In this document: piece by piece, positions 19,795-29,706 of the stretch | Numbering within the stretch: position 1 is the stretch's first letter | How the letters are laid out: every line of letters starts with the position of its first letter | Assembly (NCBI GenBank): GCA_002205965.3 | Contig: NADL03000073.1 | Coordinates: 1 to 64,000 of the forward strand | Origin: Kappaphycus alvarezii | Taxonomy: Eukaryota; Rhodophyta; Florideophyceae; Gigartinales; Solieriaceae | Direction: 5' to 3' | DNA: 64,000 bases | The notes under the pieces: model-generated | What the model was told of the DNA's origin: nothing | Database searches by the model: none | What the model saw: only the letters and a program-made list of their open reading frames with translations | Translations under genes and position numbers: made by a program

Positions 19795-20960
19795 CAAGTA
19801 TCTCACTACCTCGATGGTAGACAGTTGGACTGATAGAAACTCACGGCTGTGGAATCTCTCGTTCGACATGTTTCCTTTAGTCGCCTGGAATCTGGAGCAG
19901 GAGGGCGTCTTATTACCGCCCGATGCGCCTGCGCAGGCCTCGCACGAGCGCTTGAAATTCTGAGCACACGCACAAAAGTACCGGAGCCATACACTGCCGA
20001 ATTCTTCGAAGGAGATAAGTTCTTTCACGCACGGTGGAGCATGATGCTGGCCGAAATCGACTGGAAGGGGAATGGAGGTCCGGCACCCGTACAGCATTCC
20101 TAGGAACGAGGCTGGAACAGGCTACTGGAGGCGGTGAGCATGTCATCGAGCTGTTTTTGGCTTCCCTCTACTTGGATTTCCGCTGAAAGAACCGCATTTC
20201 ACAGCTGCGCAAATTGGTTTCTGTCTTGTAAGGAGTACGGACGGGGAGCCGATTCCTACGGATGAGGGCGATGTATTAGCGTACATTGGATGCCTTTCCT
20301 TGTAGTGTTCTGCCTCTGCAGTTTCTGTACTGCAGTATTTTTCGCCCGTCACTCGGTTCCATGAAGCCCACGGATTCCCATCCTCGACCAAGACGGTAAT
20401 AGTGAACAATTTTCTGAAAGCCTAAAACCGACAGGAAGATGATACTAGTACACCGAGGCCAACTCCCCTGGGTTGGGCTGCGTTAACCGTGCGTCGCTTC
20501 CCCGTTTACGGACTGACGACAACCGACTTAGCCGATATTAGACACTGCACTGCCAATCTGTTAATATTTGTACTCCAGTGTAGGCCATTTCTGTCGCTTA
20601 CCTGGAACCGGTACTCAGCGCTTTTAGCGAAAATACTGTGACTACGCCTTTGATTCGTCGGAAGGGCAAGTTGCGTTACCGGCCCCTTCTTCTGGACTAT
20701 TCGAATTTCCCTGATTTTCCACTGAGGCAAGGAATTGTCGACCGCCTTCGAAAGTGGTCGAACCTTCCGTGTGATGCATCAAAATTCGTTACTCAAGCCA
20801 CATCGAGTCCTCTCGGTGATGCGGCTCTTAATCTAGCAGTAGATCGAGCTTTCTTTCTGGTGTTCTCCGCTTCTGACTACGGATTCTACTTTGGTTCTCA
20901 CGGCCCCCGTATGGCGAGTTTAACGAATTGCTATTCTTGCATTTATCCCAATGAGTGGAC
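19795..20960 (+). pseudogene. DIRS-type element 1: tyrosine recombinase, 5' part
   Basis: LWNLSFDMFPLVAWNLEQEG with a PAQASHERL run (19850-19965) is the linker found between RNase H and recombinase in DIRS-like elements. PIPTDEGDVLAYIGCL (about 20250-20295) starts the recombinase core-binding domain. GSHGPRM (about 20897-20915) is the HxxR catalytic box. The frame is disrupted several times. The gene stops exactly where the LTR of the Ty3 element begins at 20961, and the expected continuation is found after the other LTR at 28394. Confidence 0.65.
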
Positions 20961-21675
20961 TGATAGGGGTAAATCGGGAGAAGAGATATTCAGAATCAAC
21001 CACCCAAGAAGGAGGTGTTGCAAGCGACAAAAGTGCTACCGTGGTATAGTTGAACGAACGAAAAGGAGTGTATAGGGAAGACAGTTGAATGGGCTACAAG
21101 CAAGTATGGAAGGGGCAGGGTCTACCACCTATGCTTAGTGACTAGGGTAAAATAAATGCTTCTTGGGTCTGAAGTTGACTCTCAACTTCCTACTACTCTG
21201 GACTTGGCTTGAAGTTGTCTGCCAACTTGCTTCACCTCCACTAAAGGAAGCAGTTTACGCGGCTTATATAGACTTTTCGGCTAATCCTAAAGTCTCAATC
21301 AAACATACTAATACCATAAAACGCATTCACGGGAATCGTGTGAACCAGAGAGACCATTAGAAGATATTTCCTCAAGGTAAATATCTAGGTGCCATACCCA
21401 TGCCAGCCACCCATCGGCCAGGGGTGGGAATTGATGTGGCCATTATATAGACCTTTCAGAGTCACTCGTAGTATCACCCACAACCTAGAACTGTACTGAC
21501 ATCCACTATGACAGCGTGTCCTAAAATAAAAAATCAACCGATGAATTTGCCACACTCACCCAAATTAAAAATATCTTGCAAATTCAAAAACTGTAAAAAT
21601 ATCTTCCCAGTTCCAATACTGTATACAATTATGGTCCTCATCTAAATTTTTTCGTGTGCGAATTTGCGCACATCA
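20961..21675 (-). repeat. Ty3 element LTR, 3' copy relative to coding strand
   Basis: TGATAGGGG at 20961 and ACATCA at 21675. The coding-strand TATA box is TATATAAGCC (revcomp of 21261-21270). About the first 330 bp differ from the other LTR at dozens of sites, while about the last 390 bp differ at only two or three. Confidence 0.85.
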
Positions 21676-21690
21676 CGCCCTCCCGCTCAA
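21676..21690 (-). promoter_or_regulatory. Polypurine tract of the Ty3 element
   Basis: On the coding strand, AGCGGGAGGGCG directly precedes the LTR start. A purine run in this position primes plus-strand DNA synthesis in LTR elements. Confidence 0.5.
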
Positions 21691-21708
21691 GACGAACGTC
21701 CCGGCTCG

Positions 21709-22764
21709 TCACTGCTCTTGTTGTTCTTGTGGGAGTTCTATCCATTCATCAGGGAGAGTATAGGGTTCACTATAAGGATATGGTAGTAGCTCATTTCCAA
21801 TATGATGAGAGAGTGTGTACCGTGCGATGACCGGCTCATCTCCTTGGTCAAGAGTTTCGTAGATTCGGCGTATGGTTTCATAGTGTTCTCTAATGAGCTC
21901 CTCCCGTTTCACTTCTCCAAACCTTCCAAATGTGAGGTAGTAAACGTAGTATGCAAACTTTTCTGGCAACGGGTCCAGAAACGGGTATCTGAAGGAGAAA
22001 AAAACTCGCAACATAAGGACTGAGTCCTCACGAGTAAGGTGCGCCCCGTGAATGGTCTGGAAGCACATGCAAATACTAATGGCAAAAAAGGAAATTACTT
22101 CTGCTTCTCGAGGGTCCTCTGTCATTTCGCGAAGCCAACGTCTAATTGGTAGCCGTCCAATAATTAAGGATGCATAGTTTCCCCCTGGGAGACTAGGCGG
22201 TGTTTGAGGCGATCTTCTTGGCGATCTTCCTCGCTGCTCCCGACGCCTTGCCCTCTTCGATGATCCGCCCGATCACTTGATGGTCCAGCTCGTATCATCA
22301 TCACGGCCTCGGGAGGATCCTGGTCTTCGGCTGAGGTTGTGTTTCTGAGCGGAGCAACGTAAGGTTCCCATAGAGGATGGGACCAGTCGATATTCCATAT
22401 CAGGGGGCAAGCTGTAACCTCTCAGTCGCACATCTTGGTTGTTCTTGAGAAATACGTAAACTGGACGGATAATTCAGATATGTTTGCGACAAGTCTCCGA
22501 TAGCTACCATTCCATACCTCCTATAGAGTAATGATATATGACTTCCACAAACTCTGGACCTGCTTCCGTGAACCTTCCGTTTTGGAATGAGAATAGAACT
22601 CTGATCAATAGTCGGAAATCTTCTTGAGGTAGCAATGGTCCGTTCAACGTACGAAAACATAGGCATATATTAATGTAGAAATGGATGATTACGTGGAGTT
22701 CGTAGTAGTCACGCGTAATCGAGATGATCCATTCCCAGGCCCTTTTTCCTCCCATAGGAATCAT
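21709..22764 (-). pseudogene. Ty3 element third ORF (ORF3) with an internally duplicated domain
   Basis: I do not recognise this protein. It starts at ATG 22764-22762, overlapping the integrase stop by four bases (ATGA). It carries a first unit with INICLCFRTLNGPLLPQED and LIRVLFSF (about 22690-22580). After a frame disturbance and a basic, serine/arginine-rich linker (about 22300-22190, with one TGA near 22275), a second unit reads AISICMCFQTIHGAHLTRED and MLRVFFSF (22080-21980). It ends at 21709 with a glutamine-rich tail (QEQQEQ). Upstream of the shared cores the units also align, a tryptophan followed by ITRDYYE in unit 1 and MTEDPRE in unit 2, so the duplicated domain is at least 70 residues. 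No signal peptide, membrane helix or env-like cleavage site is apparent. Position after pol is where some Metaviridae carry env or accessory genes. Confidence 0.55.
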
Positions 22765-23625
22765 TCTATAGTTAAAGATGAGTATGCCCGTGGTTGCGCA
22801 TAGTCCTGTGTGAGAAGGAATTCTTCAGGCCTCTGATGGTAAGGGACCAGACGACGTGCATGGATTGCCCTCCTTGATCTCTTCCCTGAGCTTGAACAGA
22901 GCTTATAATGCGGGTGTCTTTCCTCCGTGACGATGCAAGGGTTCGAGTACTTTGTTTGGAAAGCCGGCCACTTCACAGCCTGTTGCATTGCTTTTCCGTG
23001 TGCTACAAGTACTTTAGAGCCGACTGAGAAAGTTTGGACTGGAGGCTCTTCATCCTTATTTCTTGTCTGTGTTAGCGCGCGGTGTGATCTCCAGCTTTCG
23101 GTGGCCAGTAGTTCGACCTCTCTACTCTCTTCATCGATATTTGTTTCCATATCTCTCTGTAACATTCTAGGAGCTCTTCCGTACATTAGCTCAAACGGTG
23201 ACCGTCCACTTCTTCCTCTTCTTCGACGATAGCCGTATAACACTTTTGGTAAGGCATCTTCCCACTGGATTTCATTCTCGACATAGTTTTCGATATTGAT
23301 CGTTTGATGGTTCCAACCATCCTCTCCGCTTTCCCGTTTGACATAGGAGCGTATGCGAGAACTGTCTTAGCTGAATACCTTTTCTTCCAAGAAACGAAGC
23401 AGTGAAGTTGCAGTAAAACAAAGGCGTTATCGAGATGATCCTTTTTGGAAGACCAAACGGTTCAATTATTTCTTTTTCGATGAATCTCAGGACCACTTCA
23501 GCATTGGCCTCCTCAACTGCAACTGCTATTGGCCATCCAGTAAGATGTTCCACCCCTATAAGGAGATATTTGTTTCCGGAAGAGGTTTCCTTGAATGGGC
23601 CGGCAAAGTCAATTGAAGGTTTCAA
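22761..23625 (-). pseudogene. Ty3 element integrase, catalytic core and C-terminal domain
   Basis: SIDFAGPFKETSSGNKYLL (23610-23555) contains the first catalytic aspartate. The second aspartate region (IIS, expected DN) is lost at a frameshift near 23430. YAPMSNGKAERMVG with the catalytic glutamate is in another frame near 23350. The C-terminal frame 23243-22761 has SPFELMYGRAP, VLVAHGKA and IHARRLVPY, typical of Ty3 integrase tails. The enzyme would insert the cDNA into the genome. At least two frameshifts are present. Confidence 0.75.
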
Positions 23626-24338
23626 AGAGACCGGAAACTGGAAAGCCTAGAGTTGTCTTATACTTTCGTATTGGCGTGAATTTTTGACAGTTGTCGCAGC
23701 TTTTCACGAATTATAGACGTCCTTATGGATACTGGGCCACCAGAATCTCTCAGTAACGAATTTTTGGTTGTTTCGAGATCCCAATGCCCTAACTCATCAT
23801 GAAAAGTCCTCAAGATCTTCATTCTTTCTTTCAAAGGGGCCACTAGTCGAGGACCGGCTTTCGTGTGTCGGAAGAGTTTCCCATTCCATAGTGTAAAAGC
23901 CTTTTGATTCCTGCGTACCCAATTTCTGTGTTCAATATCAACCTTTCTCATTTCTAGTCCATCCAGGAATTTAATTAGTCCGTCAATATTAGCTTCGTAC
24001 TCGTTATTGTTCGGCACTTGCACCTCGGCAACTCCGACGATGTTCTCGGAAGCTTTTTCATTTGGAATCAGTGGATCCCTCAAGCGGGATAGGTAGTCGG
24101 CAGGCTGATTATTGCGTCCGGGCCTATACACAATTTCAAACCGATATTCTGCGAAAATGTCGAGCCATCGGGCCAAGCGGTGATGTACATCTTTCTTTTG
24201 GAATGCTGTCTTAAGTGCCTGGTGATCAGTTATCAAGACAAATTTCTCGAGTGATAAAAGGTATACGCGAAACTTTTTCAGTGCGAAGACAACAGCGAGC
24301 GCTTTTTTCGCAGACTGAGTATCTCCTTTCCGCATCAT
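23626..24338 (-). pseudogene. Ty3 element RNase H second half and integrase zinc domain
   Basis: The open frame 24338-23658 begins with the end of the RNase H (LITDHQALKTAF, RLARWLDIFAEYRFEIVYRPG, QPADYLSR) and passes through a spacer. It enters the integrase N-terminal zinc domain with FHDELGHWD; the cysteine pair (CDNCQKF) is found in another frame near 23680. A one-frame shift separates it from the RT frame upstream. Confidence 0.75.
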
Positions 24339-25611
24339 TCAGAGTGCGACTTGCGAATTGAACCGGGTGTAGTCTTCCGTTTTCATCTTTTTGGGACAAA
24401 ACGGCACCCAAAGACCGTTCTGAGGCATCTGTCTCCACAACAAATGGTCTCTTGAAATCTGGATACATGAGCACTGGGGGGACACATAGCTTATCTTTAA
24501 GCTCTTCAAATGCGGTTTGCATTTCCTTGTTCCATAAAAATTTTCCGTTCTTTGTTGTGCTGGCATGTAACGGTGCTGCAGTCTTGGCGAAATCTTTGAT
24601 AAATCTCCTGTAATATGAGGCCAGTCCTAAGAAGCTTCGAACCTCCGTCTTTGAAGCGGGCCTTGGTGCCAACTTGATTTTTTTCGTTTTCTCTGGATCC
24701 ACTTTAATTCCCTCTTGATCGACGATATGACCGAGTAATTGGATAGACGTTTTCGCAAAGAAGCATTTGCTTAACTTAATTTTCAGGCTGTACGCAGCTA
24801 TTTTCTCCACCACAGTCTTGACATGCGATATGTGCTGATCCAAGGTTTTTGAGAATATCACTACATCATCGATATAAACTCTTGCAAATGGAAGTCCTTT
24901 CAAAACCTCGTTCATCATTCTTTGGAATGTAGCTGGGGCATTCATGAGACCAAAAGGCATCACTTCGAACCTGAATGTACCGGCTTTGCTGGTAAAAGTT
25001 TTTTTTCCTTGCATTTTTCATCCAATGGAATCTGCCAATAACCAGTGTAAAGATCAATTGAGGTGAAGTATCTCCCGTCCTTCAAGTCCTCGAGGATTTC
25101 CTCCATATTTCGGAATCGGAAATCGATCGGGTATCATTCTCTGGTTCAGTTGTCGGTAATCGACGCAAAAACGCAGCTTTCCATCCTTCTTTGGTGCGAC
25201 CACAACTGGAAATGACCATGGGGATGAAACTGGCCGAATGATATCATTTTCCAGCATACTTGTAACATTCTCTGAGATAAATTGGTCATATTTTGGCGGT
25301 TGACGTCTAGGCCTGTGGTAAATTGGTTGAGTATCGGTAAGTTCAAATGAGTGAGTGACCGGTACACTTGCTTGTCTTAAATCTGATACACTCCATGCAA
25401 TTACTTCGGAAGATGTTAACATGTCGGATATTATCATTGAGGCGGGGGCTGGAAGGTGCTGTACTTTTTCTTGAATTTCTCCAATTTGGCGCTGGTCCTT
25501 TTCTTGATCCTCACCCTCCAAATTTTGAAGGACCTCTTCCGGCGTGCTCACATCTTCAGATATGGAATTCGATATATTCTTGTTTTCCGTGCAATTGTAA
25601 TCTTCTTTCAT
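24226..25611 (-). pseudogene. Ty3 element reverse transcriptase and start of RNase H
   Basis: The frame 25611-25054 holds the RT entry (SSPWSFPVVVAPKKDGKLRF, CVDYRQLN). The palm aspartate motif SIDLYTGYWQIPLDE is in a shifted frame at about 25060-25015. The frame 25014-24226 continues with FGLMNAPATFQRMMN, the YIDDVVIFSKT active site (about 24870), and LGHIV, SFLGLASYYRRFI, then RNase H with VVETDASERSLGAVLSQ. The two catalytic aspartates of YIDD are intact. One indel in the palm breaks the protein. Confidence 0.8.
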
Positions 25612-27071
25612 GCCCGAATTCCGTCCTTTGATTCGATATTATCGCAAAAAGAAACACATTCAGGTGTCAAACCTACCCTAGAATTCCATTCTTCATCTGT
25701 TTCAAACCCAGAATCATAATCGTCCCATGTCATGTTCATCCCCCGAGCGTACCCTTCTCACTTCCGAAAGTGTTAGTTGGTTCGGAATCTTCGCTGTCAT
25801 AGCTAGAAGTGAAATCTTCACTGTCCGTTCTTTAATCTTCCGGATGTGTGCTTTTGTCGAAATCCAGGGGCATCTTCACGTTCTGCCGTCAACATTAACT
25901 GAAACGATTTGGTTGCCCAAGTCAATGCAGGTCCCTAGTCTTTCCATGGTAGGCAGCCAATGATTGCATCGAAAGGGAGATCAGGCATGACAAGAAAGTC
26001 TAAATCAACTTTAGAGTCCCCAAAGAACACGGAAACCTTGTCAACAGTGCCCATGCATTTTGATACGGTTCCATCCGCCACAGTTATTCTTCGAGTAGTT
26101 GGAATAATTTCAAGACCTAGATCTGTCCCAAAGTTTCTGAATAAGGTTTGGAACAGCGCCCGAATCGAAAAGAGCTTGGGTTTGCATTCCCAATACTTTG
26201 ACTGGTACTAGTTTAAGACGTCTTGGTGCTGTCGAGGCCGATTGAAGAAACAGTTTCTTACCCTTAGCGGACTTATTAGACCTGATAATTTTTTTGAGTT
26301 CTTTCTCGCGTCCTCTGCGTCGCCCCTCAAAAGTTGACCAAACGTTATCCCAGTTGGGGCGATGCAAGCTCAGCCACCAAATTGTACTTCTTCACATATT
26401 CTAGTACGTCCTTGGGATACTCTTAAATTTCTTACTCTTTTCGTCTTCTTGGCCGAAGTGACTCCCACCCTGGAACAACTTGATCAGCCTCTTGGTTCGA
26501 GGAGGTACAGGTGCTGGGATATGTTCCAGCATTCCATAATCTAGCCTAGGTTTTTTCGATAAAATGTTCCCTTCCCCATCCCTTTTTGTCACATTAACTT
26601 GACTGATTTCTTCAGCGATGGATACGTTACCGGCATCCCAACTTTGATCCTTCTGTTTTGTAAGATTTTCATCTCTGGTCCTGACTCGCTCCTGCGTCCG
26701 ATAAATTTGCTTTCTGTTGTCTTTAGACCAGCAGTTACTTTCATGATGCCCGTACGACCGCACTTTCCACAACGAGTGTTTCTATGTGGATTATCAGGAC
26801 ACCTATTTGCAAAGTGTCCAGGCTTGTGACAGTAGGAACAGACTTCTGCGGCCTTGGGGGCCCCAGACTGGTTCTTCTTAATGGTAAGAGTAAGGCTTTC
26901 CAACTGCGAGGTTATCATGTCAAGTCGATTATCGAATCGGGTTTCCAACCTTTCTTCCAAGTTTTTGACATCGCTCCTGACTGATTCCAATGCTGCTGCG
27001 CTAGTCGCTGGCCTTTGATAATTCTTTTCAGGATGTACGATAGCAGATGCGGGTTTCCCTCGGTACCTCAC
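25612..27071 (-). pseudogene. Ty3 element nucleocapsid zinc knuckles, protease and linker
   Basis: CSYCHKPGHFANRC (about 26850-26810) is a CX2CX4HX4C zinc knuckle. A second knuckle starts CGKCGRTG near 26775 and is completed in the next frame (HHESNC). The aspartic protease active site ALFDSGAVPNLI is at about 26150-26185. The linker from 26100 to 25612 has several stops but contains sequence that is also present in the second Ty3 copy at 46.15-46.3 kb. A coiled-coil-like segment (VKNLEERLETRFDNRLDMITSQLE) precedes the knuckles. Confidence 0.7.
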
Positions 27072-27588
27072 TTAGTGACTGAAACGTCTCCGAATTTTTG
27101 ACAAATTCTACTATGGTACCCTTCAGTTCATTAAAAGTGTGAGGGCCCTTGATGAGGAGGAAATCGGAGAGCCGCTTATCCCCCATCGCCGCCTTACGCA
27201 GCATTCCGTACTTGGCTTGGGCGTTGAACCCAGCCTTTTCATAGAGATCACACAAGTATACCAATGAGCTTAACAAATCGTCGAAGTTGAGCCGGGCCTC
27301 TATGGCGGTACGAATCATCTCATCTGGTTCTACCTCCTTAGCATATTCTTTCACAAGCCACTCACATACCTCACCGAAGTTACGCCCATTCCCGTTAAGA
27401 GACCACCCGTTGATAAACTTGGCCTTATATTTGTGCTTTGCGTCACCATGAAGATAGGCGAAGATACTTTCGGCCTTCTCTTCATCGCTCTTCTCACGCA
27501 TCACAACGTTGACATATGTATAGAGAAACTCCTCAACGTCTTCATTCTTGCCCCCTGTGAACGTTATACGAGCAGCGTTGAGATCCAT
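27028..27588 (-). CDS. gag: Ty3 element Gag, capsid-like part
   Basis: A 186-codon frame begins at ATG 27588-27586, 90 bp inside the LTR end, the expected place for gag. The first residues are MDLNAARITFTGG. Segments such as AYLHGDAKHKYKAKF and VEPDEMIRTAIEARLNF are typical of retrotransposon capsid domains in their mix of aromatic and charged residues. The frame ends in ICYRTS where a one-base shift separates it from the zinc-knuckle frame (which overlaps from 27071). The shift could be a mutation or a frameshift site; no clear slippery heptamer is visible, and decay elsewhere favours mutation. Confidence 0.65.
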   Translation of the reverse strand: MDLNAARITFTGGKNEDVEEFLYTYVNVVMREKSDEEKAESIFAYLHGDAKHKYKAKFINGWSLNGNGRNFGEVCEWLVKEYAKEVEPDEMIRTAIEARLNFDDLLSSLVYLCDLYEKAGFNAQAKYGMLRKAAMGDKRLSDFLLIKGPHTFNELKGTIVEFVKNSETFQSLSEVPRETRICYRTS

Positions 27589-27661
27589 GATTACAGAAAA
27601 GAAATCCCCTCGAATGGTTCCCTAAGACTGCTCAACTCGAATACCTCGGGTGCAACCCCCT

Positions 27662-27677
27662 CCACAAGAGTACCAAA
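27662..27677 (-). promoter_or_regulatory. Possible primer-binding site of the Ty3 element
   Basis: On the coding strand the bases after the LTR read TTTGGTACTCTTGTGG. TGG two bases from the LTR fits the complement of a tRNA CCA end. The matching tRNA was not identified. Confidence 0.35.
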
Positions 27678-28393
27678 TGATAGGGGTAAATCGTCGGGAG
27701 AAGAGATACTTAGAACCAACTACCCCAAGACGGAGGTGTTGCGAGCGACAAAAGTGCTACCGTGGTATAGTTGAACAAATAAAAAGGAGTGTATATGGGA
27801 GAGAGTTGAGAGGGCTACAAGCAAGTATAAAAGGGGCAGGGTCTACCACTGATCTCTGCGACAGCTTAGGAAAAAGTTTTCTTGGGTCTGAAGTTGACTC
27901 TCAACTTCCTACTACTCGGAGCTTGACCTGAAGTTGTCTGCCAACTTGCTTGACCTCTCAAGGAGGAAGCACTTTACTCAGCTTATATAGACTTTCGGCT
28001 AATCCTAAAGTCTCAATCAAACATACTAAATACCATAAAACGCATTCACGGGAATCGTGTGAACCAGAGAGACCATTAGAAGATATTTCCTCAAGGTAAA
28101 TATCTAGGTGCCATACCCATGCCAGCCACCCATCGGCCAGGGGTGGGAATTGATGTGGCCATTATATAGACCTTTCAGAGTCACTCGTAGTATCACCCAC
28201 AACCTAGAACTGTACTGACATCCACTATGACAGCGTGTCCTAAAATAAAAAATCAACCGATGAATTTGCCACACTCACCCAAATTAAAAATATCTTGCAA
28301 ATTCAAAAACTGTAAAAATATCTTCCCAGTTCCAATACTGTATACAATTATGGTCCTCATCTAGATTTTTTCGTGTGCGAATTTGTGCACACA
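27678..28393 (-). repeat. Ty3 element LTR, 5' copy relative to coding strand
   Basis: TGATAGGGG at 27678; the outer end reads GTGCACACA at 28393 instead of GTGCACATCA. The TATA box is in the same place as in the other LTR. This copy resembles the solo LTR at 28982 along its whole length. Confidence 0.85.
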
Positions 28394-28610
28394 TGGAATG
28401 CTGCGCCTGGACTGGGATTCTGAGGGTATGTTCAAGATCTACATGACAGCCGCAGTCATGACTCCCCATGCTTGGTTTTTTTCCTTGCTCATCACCCCCT
28501 GCAGGCCTTTTCTTCGCCCTACGATCGATTCGGTCTCCATTAACGGGTTACAATATGTGTATACTTCTGAAGAGGCGACGGGAAGTAACGAGCAACTGTA
28601 AGAAACTGTC
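28394..28610 (+). pseudogene. DIRS-type element 1: tyrosine recombinase, 3' end
   Basis: Directly after the LTR the frame reads MLRLDWDSEGMFKIYMTAAVM, matching the recombinase end in DIRS-like elements, where an RLGW-type segment is followed by the catalytic tyrosine. It continues the HxxR-containing part that stops at 20960 when the LTR element and one copy of the 5-bp duplication are skipped. Sequence after about 28480 is open to 28601 but not recognisable. Confidence 0.6.
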
Positions 28611-28976
28611 AGATAGCCGAATGTTGCCGAGGACGGCGCATATCACTACTGTAGGTGGCTGACGTCGCCAAACTTGTGCCGTCCCCTTCTGCATATCTCT
28701 TTCTCTATGACTCATCTTTTTTCCCTTGGATTTGAGTAGGAGTTACTTCGGATACAAATAGCCATATCTAGCTTGGTTCAATGTATTTTACCGTTCCCAG
28801 ATATCAGAAGTTCTAGCTCCAACAGAGAAAGTTCTAGCGCTTCAAAAAAAAGTATAACACACTACATGCACAGCTCAGGTTTATTAACACATTAAAAGAT
28901 CTCCTCCCCAATAAAACTCATGGTGCTCTTCAATTAGGATTAGACTTTGTTTCTAAAAACTAGCCATTGTAAAATG
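28611..28976. other. Unassigned spacer
   Basis: Probably the 3' non-coding part of DIRS element 1. No feature recognised. Confidence 0.25.
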
Positions 28977-28981
28977 CAGTC

Positions 28982-29701
28982 TGATGTGCACAAATTCGCA
29001 CACGAAAAAATCTAGATGAGGACCATAATTGTATACAGTATTGGAACTGGGAAGATATTTTTACAGTTTTTGAATTTGCAAGATATTTTTAATTTGGGTG
29101 AGTGTGGCAAATTCATCGGTTGATTTTTTATTTTAGGACACACTGTCATAGTGGATGTCAGTACAGTTCTAGGTTGTGGGTGATACTACGAGTGACTCTG
29201 AAAGGCCTATATAATGGCCACATCAATTCCCACCCCTGGCCGATAGGTGGCTGGCATGGGTATGGCACCTAGATATTTACCTTGAGGAAATATCTTCTAA
29301 TGGTCTCTCTGGTTCACCACGATTCCCGTGAATGCATTTTATGGTTATTAGTCTGTTTGTTTGAAGACTTTTAGGGTAGCCAAAGGCCTATATAAGCCGA
29401 GTAAACTGCTTCCTTTAGTGGAGGTCAAGCAAGTTGGCAGACAACTTCAGGTCAAGCTCCGAGTAGTAGGAAGTTGAGAGTCAACTTCAGACCCAAGAAA
29501 AATTTTTCCTAAGCTGGTCGCAGAGCATCAGTGGTAGACGCTGCCCCTTTTATACTTGCTTGTAGCCCTCTCAACTCTCTCCCATATACACTGCTTTTAT
29601 TTGTTCAACTATACCACGGTAGAACTTTTGTCGCTCGCAACACCTCCGTCTTGGGTTAGTTTGTTCTAAGTATCTCTTCTCCCGACGATTTACCCCTATC
29701 A
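28982..29701 (+). repeat. Solo LTR of the Ty3 family with intact target duplication
   Basis: TGATGTGCAC at 28982 and CCCCTATCA at 29701 are the full LTR ends. The flanking CAGTC at 28977-28981 and 29702-29706 is a perfect 5-bp target duplication. The sense strand is plus, opposite to the full element 589 bp upstream. The TATA box CTATATAAGCC is at about 29388. A solo LTR arises by recombination between the two LTRs of one insertion. Confidence 0.9.
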
Positions 29702-29706
29702 CAGTC

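Larger units (their letters stand above)
20961..28393 (-). mobile_element. Ty3-type LTR retrotransposon, full length, degenerate, nested in DIRS element 1
   Basis: Two LTRs of about 715 bp flank an internal region coding on the minus strand in the order gag, zinc knuckles, protease, RT, RNase H, integrase, third ORF. RT before integrase places it in the Ty3 (Metaviridae-type) group. Flanking 5-bp sequences are TGGAC (20956-20960) and TGGAA (28394-28398), a target duplication with one mismatch. The LTR ends are TGAT and ATCA in the left copy; the right copy has lost a T near its outer end. Most coding sequence is in one frame with several indels and stops, so the copy is inactive as it stands. 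Confidence 0.85.

Noticed and set aside
27028-27071. Programmed frameshift between gag and the zinc-knuckle frame
   Set aside because: No slippery heptamer or evident structure, and many other random frameshifts in the same element.
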